Below, piece after piece: positions 14,453-17,179 of a DNA stretch of 17,179 nucleotides. The position numbers were made by a program, and so were the translations under genes. The notes under the pieces are model-generated. The model made no database searches. It worked only from the letters and a program-made list of their open reading frames with translations, and was not told where the DNA came from. The number at the start of each line of letters is the position of its first letter. The first letter of the stretch is position 1. This DNA is from CAYOVG01 sp964407285. GTDB taxonomy: Bacteria; Desulfobacterota; Syntrophobacteria; Syntrophobacterales; Syntrophobacteraceae. The stretch spans positions 1 through 17,179 of the forward strand of contig CAYOVG010000127.1 in NCBI GenBank assembly GCA_964407285.1. Reading direction: 5' to 3'.

Positions 14453-15313
14453 TTAGTCGGTCACTTTCAGCCCTACCGGTGTGGCGGGAGCCGTCGTGTC
14501 GGAACCGGAACTCGATCCGTCCGGGGGAACGTAGCCGGCGTACACGGTGATATCGTCGTAGTAGTGGCCGTAGCTCGTATTCGCCTCATCGGAAGGAAAG
14601 AAACGAATGCTGGTTATGCGGTTCGTTCCGCCGGGATCTTTCTTGATGTTGCTCAGAGTGTAGACGAGCTGCTCGTCGATCCAGAGCTTCGTTTCACCGT
14701 CATAAGCACTGTCGCTGGACGGAACTTTGATATACATCCGAACCTTGCGCCATTCGGTCCCGAATCCGGGAGTCCAGGTGAAACGCAGCCTGTTGGGGCA
14801 ATTGTAGGTGCCGTTGCCGTTCTTGGTGCAGTAGTTGCTGTCTTCCTGGAGCCAGTTGATCTTGCTGGTCGGAGTCAGCGTGGCGCTCTGCCAGTAGGAA
14901 GAATACCAGGCCGTATCGAAATGCGCGCATATCGAGGTAGAGAAGTACAGGGTCGCGTCGTTATCGTAAAATGGCCTGATACCCTTGATATTTGCGCCTG
15001 CGATGGGCCACTTGTCAAACTTCTCATAGTAGACCACGGTTATGGGGCTGGCGTTTAGTCCGGAGAGTTCCAGCGTCCCCCAGCTCGGGGCCGATTTCTT
15101 GATGCACTTTCCACCGTTGTAGCCTCCGGAAACGATTGAAGCCACGCCGTCGATCTGCCCGTCCGACCAGCCGCCGGCATTCTCCCAGACCTGACTCGGC
15201 TTCCCTGTCCCTTCAAAATCGCATTTGAAGAGAACGGTAGCTGCCGTAGCATTTCCAGTCACCATGCACATAGCAACAAACAAAGCAATACTCAGAATTT
15301 TAAGATCTTTCAT
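14453..15313 (-). CDS. Secreted jelly-roll-like protein ending in a truncated FnIII linker
   Basis: 286 residues. A clear signal peptide (MKDLKILSIALFVAMCMVTG, cleavage near NATAA) leads into a domain rich in beta-strands, with CDFEG near 31, TVVYYEKFDKW near 92, RLRFTWTPGFGTEWRKVRMYI, ETKLWIDEQLVYTLSN and a YGHYYDDITVY closing strand. That pattern fits a concanavalin-A-like/glucanase or polysaccharide-lyase-like sandwich, so binding or cleavage of a polysaccharide is inferred; no catalytic residues can be assigned. The last residues, GSDTTAPATPVGLKVTD, look like the linker and first strand of an FnIII module, but a stop follows immediately. ATG at 15313 has AGGAGGG five bases upstream. A strong sigma-54 promoter lies about 100 bases away. 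I do not recognise the exact family. Confidence 0.82.
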   Translation of the reverse strand: MKDLKILSIALFVAMCMVTGNATAATVLFKCDFEGTGKPSQVWENAGGWSDGQIDGVASIVSGGYNGGKCIKKSAPSWGTLELSGLNASPITVVYYEKFDKWPIAGANIKGIRPFYDNDATLYFSTSICAHFDTAWYSSYWQSATLTPTSKINWLQEDSNYCTKNGNGTYNCPNRLRFTWTPGFGTEWRKVRMYIKVPSSDSAYDGETKLWIDEQLVYTLSNIKKDPGGTNRITSIRFFPSDEANTSYGHYYDDITVYAGYVPPDGSSSGSDTTAPATPVGLKVTD

Positions 15314-15350
15314 TATTTCCCTCCTGATGGGTTTGTAACTTCGGCACCGT

Positions 15351-15382
15351 GTTAACTCATCGATGCGTTAACTCATCGGTGC
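15351..15382 (-). repeat. 16-bp tandem duplication in the 5' leader
   Basis: GTTAACTCATCGATGC and GTTAACTCATCGGTGC stand directly side by side, differing at one base. They lie between the predicted sigma-54 transcript start (about 15393) and the ribosome binding site (15319-15325), so they would be in the mRNA leader. Confidence 0.85.
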
Positions 15383-15403
15383 GACTTTCGGTGATCAGGA
15401 GGT

Positions 15404-15419
15404 TGCAACGCATGTGCCA
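15404..15419 (-). promoter_or_regulatory. Sigma-54 (RpoN) promoter of the secreted-protein gene
   Basis: On the minus strand TGGCAC, five bases, then TTGCA gives a full match to the sigma-54 consensus, with the required GG-N10-GC spacing (GG at 15418-15417, GC at 15406-15405). The predicted start near 15393 leaves an 80-base leader. Expression should therefore need an ATP-driven enhancer-binding activator. An 8-base direct repeat GTGGTTCC (plus strand) at 15527-15534 and 15560-15567, 33 bases apart and about 110-150 bases upstream, could be its binding site. Confidence 0.82.
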
Positions 15420-15923
15420 GGGGATCAACAGCCTAAATGTCACCTAACAACCGTGCAGAGAGGTATCTTCCTGCCGTAGGGTGATCTACTGCAGTCCGGA
15501 CCGCCCCGGCTTTCAGAACCGCGCCGGTGGTTCCACTCTGAACGACAATCGACATAGCCGTGGTTCCCGCTCGGCGGCTATCGCCGAATCATTCATTGGT
15601 GAAGTGAATGCTCAGTTTCAGGGCGAATTACGATATCTCTTATGCTGAAATCGGCGCCGTTAGCCGTCCGGCGGTCGGTTTACCCATTTGAGGGAAGGCA
15701 GGTCCGGCATGGGTACGCCGATTCGGGTTGTCCGGTTCGTAGTAGCAGAAGCATCAAAGCAATAGGAGATAGCTCCATATACCCTTTGGAATCGAGATAC
15801 TCAGCGCCAGTATTTATGTTCGCGATGCTATCCTGGAAACCGTGCAGGGTAAGATGCTACAGCCCCGGGATGCCGGCAGCACCCGAGCTTTTCACGATCC
15901 CATCCACTGCCTGACCTGTGCGC

Positions 15924-16706
15924 TTAAGTCAACTCCGCCGGGTCGGATACTTCGTGCTGTTTGCCGATGGAGAACGTGACGTCTCCCCATTCGGGACGGG
16001 AGCGCAAGGGGGCGATGCTTTCGAGAACCTTGTCGGGGTGGTTGTTGGTTTCGCTGAGGTGGGCAAGAAAGACGGTCTGCAAGTGTTCGTGGTGGAGGAA
16101 CTCGAGTAGTTCCAGCGTGTCTTCGTTGGAGAGATGGCCGTGACGGCCGCGGATGCGTTGCTTGAGATGCCAGGGATAGGGTCCGTTCATGAGGAGGTTG
16201 ACGTCATGGTTGGATTCGAGGACAAGTCCCCGGCAACCTTCCAGTCTTGCTCTCACGAGTTGGGTCACGCAGCCGAGGTCCGTGCAGATGCCGAGGCGCG
16301 CGCCGTCGTTTTAGATCACGAACCCGACGGACTCATGGGCGTCATGGCAGGTGGTGAAGGGGTGTATCAGAAGGTCGCCGACCCGGAAGCTCGCTCCGGA
16401 CCGGAAGGTCTGCGTGTGGGCGAATTGGCCGGTCTTGGGGGGCAGGTGCTCCAGGGAGCCCCGCGTGAGGTAGACGGGAAGACCGAAACGCCGGCTCATG
16501 ACCCCCGCCCCCAGCACATGATCCTGGTGCTCGTGACTGATCAGGATGGCGTCGAGACGCTCCGGGCGGAAGTCGGTGCGCTCCATGCGCCTTACCAACT
16601 CCTTGCCGCTGAGGCCCGCATCCAGCAATATTCGCGTCCTGGCGCTACCGACCAGGATTGCGTTCCCTTTCGATCCGCTGGCTATGACCTGCAAGAGGAG
16701 GCTCAT
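15924..16706 (-). pseudogene. WalJ/YycJ-type MBL-fold hydrolase interrupted by an in-frame TAA
   Basis: Read through, the frame has 259 sense codons, the normal length for YycJ-family metallo-beta-lactamase-fold hydrolases. The first part has the family start SGSKGNAILV, LLDAGLSGKEL, the metal motif SHEHQDH (His58, His60, Asp62, His63) and TTCHDAHESVGFVI. Codon 132 (16313-16311) is TAA. The frame then continues unbroken with NDGARLGICTDLGCVTQL, LESNHDVNLL, HLSNEDTLELLEFL and AHLSETNNHP, all family-like. There is no frameshift, and the rest is undamaged. A one-base change from GAA is the simplest origin. It is either a young pseudogene or a sequencing error. Relatives act in DNA repair or cell-wall regulation. 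The ATG at 16706 has no clear Shine-Dalgarno site, and a short heptamer array precedes it. Confidence 0.88.
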
Positions 16707-16720
16707 CGGGCTACGCCCGG

Positions 16721-16741
16721 TTTGCGGGGTGCGAGTTACAT
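16721..16741 (-). repeat. Short heptamer array upstream of the interrupted hydrolase gene
   Basis: Three 7-base units in register, plus-strand form TTTGCGG, GGTGCGA, GTTACAT, which are diverged CGCAAC-type units on the minus strand. They end 15 bases before the ATG at 16706 and share the gene's orientation. Confidence 0.55.
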
Positions 16742-16810
16742 ACCGTGGTTCCGGACATTCGTACCTCCCCGAATCCAGCCGTCGCTCTCACGAAACGGTG
16801 AATGAAAAAT

Positions 16811-16881
16811 GGTGAATGGGTGAATTGAGTCGGTGGGTGGGTGAATTGGTGAGTGGGTGAATGGGTGAGTGGGTGAATGGG
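16811..16881. repeat. Octamer minisatellite GARTGGGT
   Basis: The right half is four clean 8-base units alternating GAGTGGGT and GAATGGGT; the left half is a decayed version of the same unit. On the minus strand it reads ACCCAYTC. It lies in the upstream region of the interrupted hydrolase gene and encodes nothing convincing. Confidence 0.85.
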
Positions 16882-17147
16882 CCCAACACGCAACCGACAT
16901 TCAAGAACGCTGTCCCGGAGTGATTTTCTGGAGACCACCCGCCGTGAAGGGGCATAGTCCCCCGGCCATGCCACAACAAACGGGAAGGCTGTGTCGTGAC
17001 ACAACAAACGCCGGTCACTCACCCAAAAACCGCGCCGGTGAAACCACTTCGCTACAAGAGCATTTTACGCCAGATCCCGGATCGGGTATTTTTTCCGGCC
17101 ACCACTTATGATTTTGCTTGACACGGAGTCCCGGCCCGTGCGATTTT

Positions 17148-17179
17148 CCGCAACCCGCAACCCGCAACCCGCAACCCGC
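17148..17179 (+). repeat. Heptanucleotide array CCGCAAC, right end of window
   Basis: Four exact CCGCAAC units plus CCGC run into the window edge, in the same orientation as the array at position 1. The final 32 bases are identical to the first 32 bases of the window. Confidence 0.97.

Larger units (their letters stand above)
15314..15923. other. 610-base regulatory and non-coding region
   Basis: Next to the secreted-protein gene lie the ribosome binding site, tandem repeat and sigma-54 promoter, with candidate activator sites at 15527-15567. From about 15570 to the end of the hydrolase reading frame at 15924 I see nothing convincing; short open frames there lack ribosome binding sites and motifs. 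Confidence 0.6.
16707..17147. other. Non-coding region at the right end
   Basis: Apart from the short heptamer units and the octamer tract I see no gene. Short frames on both strands are low in complexity or lack ribosome binding sites. It probably contains the hydrolase promoter and the leader of a gene beyond the window. Confidence 0.55.

Noticed and set aside
14453..15313. PEP-CTERM or sortase-type anchor on the secreted proteins
   Set aside because: Neither this protein nor the discoidin protein ends with a PEP or LPXTG motif followed by a membrane helix and basic tail.
16311..16313. Recoded stop (selenocysteine or pyrrolysine) in the hydrolase
   Set aside because: The codon is TAA, which is not used for either residue, and no other gene in the window suggests an altered code.
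16134..16805. 223-codon plus-strand frame
   Set aside because: It is antisense to the metallo-hydrolase, whose metal motif and conserved blocks are on the minus strand.

Overview
The window is 17,179 bases of moderately GC-rich bacterial DNA. It both begins and ends inside the same heptanucleotide array (CCGCAAC units), so it is probably a complete contig that the assembler could not extend through the repeat. No rRNA, tRNA, CRISPR array, transposase or phage gene was found. A Gram-negative, Desulfobacterota/deltaproteobacteria-like host is suggested by four features together: an UpxY/RfaH-type NusG paralogue, a glycan operon with an embedded low-molecular-weight phosphatase, secreted FnIII/discoidin proteins, and a canonical sigma-54 promoter. 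This is inference, because no marker gene is present.

Left block (1-3561). A minus-strand TIGR00300 (LOR/SDH, archaeal-type ornithine cyclodeaminase) gene is divergent from moeA (molybdenum cofactor synthesis). moeA converges on a minus-strand NusG-family antiterminator gene, with a perfect 14-bp hairpin between them. Next comes a 1.3-kb gene-free stretch (3562-4896) holding a perfect 28-bp inverted repeat and a diverged heptamer array. A plus-strand gene follows for an exported protein with one FnIII module and three near-identical discoidin-like modules (4897-6624).

Central block (6881-13852, minus strand). This is a surface-polysaccharide gene cluster transcribed right to left: ATP-grasp ligase, NodB-type polysaccharide deacetylase, GT4 glycosyltransferase, low-molecular-weight protein tyrosine phosphatase, membrane GT2 glycosyltransferase, and a second GT4. 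The last five genes are packed with gaps of 0-37 bases. A sigma-70-like promoter precedes the ATP-grasp gene. No flippase, polymerase, chain-length kinase or priming transferase is visible, so these are accessory or partial assembly functions for a larger system. The 3' end of the operon meets the discoidin gene at a GC-rich hairpin region (6742-6788).

Right block (14453-17179). A minus-strand gene encodes a secreted jelly-roll-like protein that stops just after an FnIII-type linker. It has an excellent sigma-54 promoter and a 16-bp tandem repeat in its leader. Beyond it lies a WalJ/YycJ-type metallo-beta-lactamase-fold hydrolase interrupted by one in-frame TAA. The window ends in an octamer repeat tract and the terminal heptamer array.

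The main theme is production and decoration of a cell-surface polysaccharide, with secreted carbohydrate-binding proteins beside it. The most unusual non-coding feature is a dispersed heptamer family. Its four internal copies all lie upstream of a gene, in the same orientation relative to that gene.
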